Made by a program: the position numbers and the translations under genes. DNA of 64,000 nucleotides from CAYMYN01 sp964394665 (GTDB taxonomy: Bacteria; Planctomycetota; UBA1135; GCA-002686595). Shown piece by piece: positions 63,919 through 64,000 of this stretch (positions within the stretch are counted from its first letter, which is position 1; every line of letters starts with the position of its first letter). The DNA lies in the NCBI GenBank assembly GCA_964394665.1, contig CAYMYN010000001.1:310001-374000 (forward strand), given 5' to 3'. The notes under the pieces were generated by a model. That model searched no databases, was not told where the DNA came from, and worked only from the letters and a program-made list of their open reading frames with translations.

Positions 63919-64000
63919 CCCCGCTCCCCTTACGTGGACCTTCCGCGCACTCGCCTCGACCCAGCTCCCGGCTGTCCCCGCCGTGGTTTCTGGCCCTAGA
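63919..64000. other. Sequence after tRNA-Arg to window end
   Basis: These 82 bases contain no gene or repeat that I can support. Confidence 0.4.

Overview
The window is very GC-rich DNA, apparently from a member of the Planctomycetota. The lineage is inferred from gene content. There are two cytochrome c proteins with the PVC-type dehydrogenase propeller, several DUF1080 (3-keto-disaccharide hydrolase) proteins, Tat-exported TIM-barrel sugar isomerases, two ECF sigma factor/Ser-Thr kinase pairs, and two secreted proteins that share a cysteine-rich C-terminal module. A deep-branching, roughly 70% GC planctomycete of the Saltatorellus/Poly30 kind would fit, but there is no 16S gene here to test this. 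Two runs of ten N (31168-31177 and 42305-42314) mark assembly joins.

From 1 to 21.9 kb the window is mainly signalling. On the minus strand an EAL-type c-di-GMP phosphodiesterase overlaps a FliA/WhiG-type sigma factor by 11 bases, followed by an NtrC-type sigma-54 activator, an orphan receiver protein and a two-domain DUF1080 protein. On the plus strand come a HisKA_2 kinase overlapping a receiver-PAS-kinase hybrid. A minus-strand receiver-kinase and a NarL/FixJ-type regulator follow. Next is a plus-strand operon of a membrane kinase, an Rcp1-type receiver and a three-receiver hybrid kinase, then a small protein and an HDOD protein. A Tat-exported isomerase and a large two-heme secreted protein are embedded in this block (10.4-14.7 kb).

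From 22 to 46.8 kb there are a secreted alpha/beta hydrolase, a DUF1080 protein, a GntR(YtrA)-ABC transporter operon with an AT-rich operator candidate, a CHASE-like hybrid kinase, and the first ECF sigma/kinase pair (the kinase is 1409 residues with a membrane-rich C-terminus). These are followed by a secreted protein with the active-site residues of Porphyromonas-type peptidylarginine deiminase, a PVC-type cytochrome c protein, a carboxypeptidase-regulatory-like protein split by an assembly gap, a P-type cation ATPase and a DUF1801 protein.

From 47 to 60.3 kb there is the second ECF sigma/kinase pair (zinc-binding-like N-terminus and a propeller-like C-terminus), a second secreted protein with the shared C-terminal module, and a divergent pair of sugar operons. 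These contain a Gfo/Idh dehydrogenase plus isomerase on one side, and isomerase, PVC cytochrome c protein, isomerase and hotdog thioesterase on the other. With the DUF1080 proteins they suggest oxidative, 3-keto-type sugar or glycoside catabolism across the cell envelope.

From 60.3 to 63.84 kb lies a compact island beside a tRNA-Arg(TCT) gene. It holds an Eco57I/PstI-type adenine methyltransferase, a convergent BsuBI/PstI-type restriction endonuclease and an unrecognised 222-residue protein. Its composition differs sharply from the rest: the hexamer CTCGAG, very common elsewhere, is absent from it. It looks like a horizontally acquired restriction-modification cassette.
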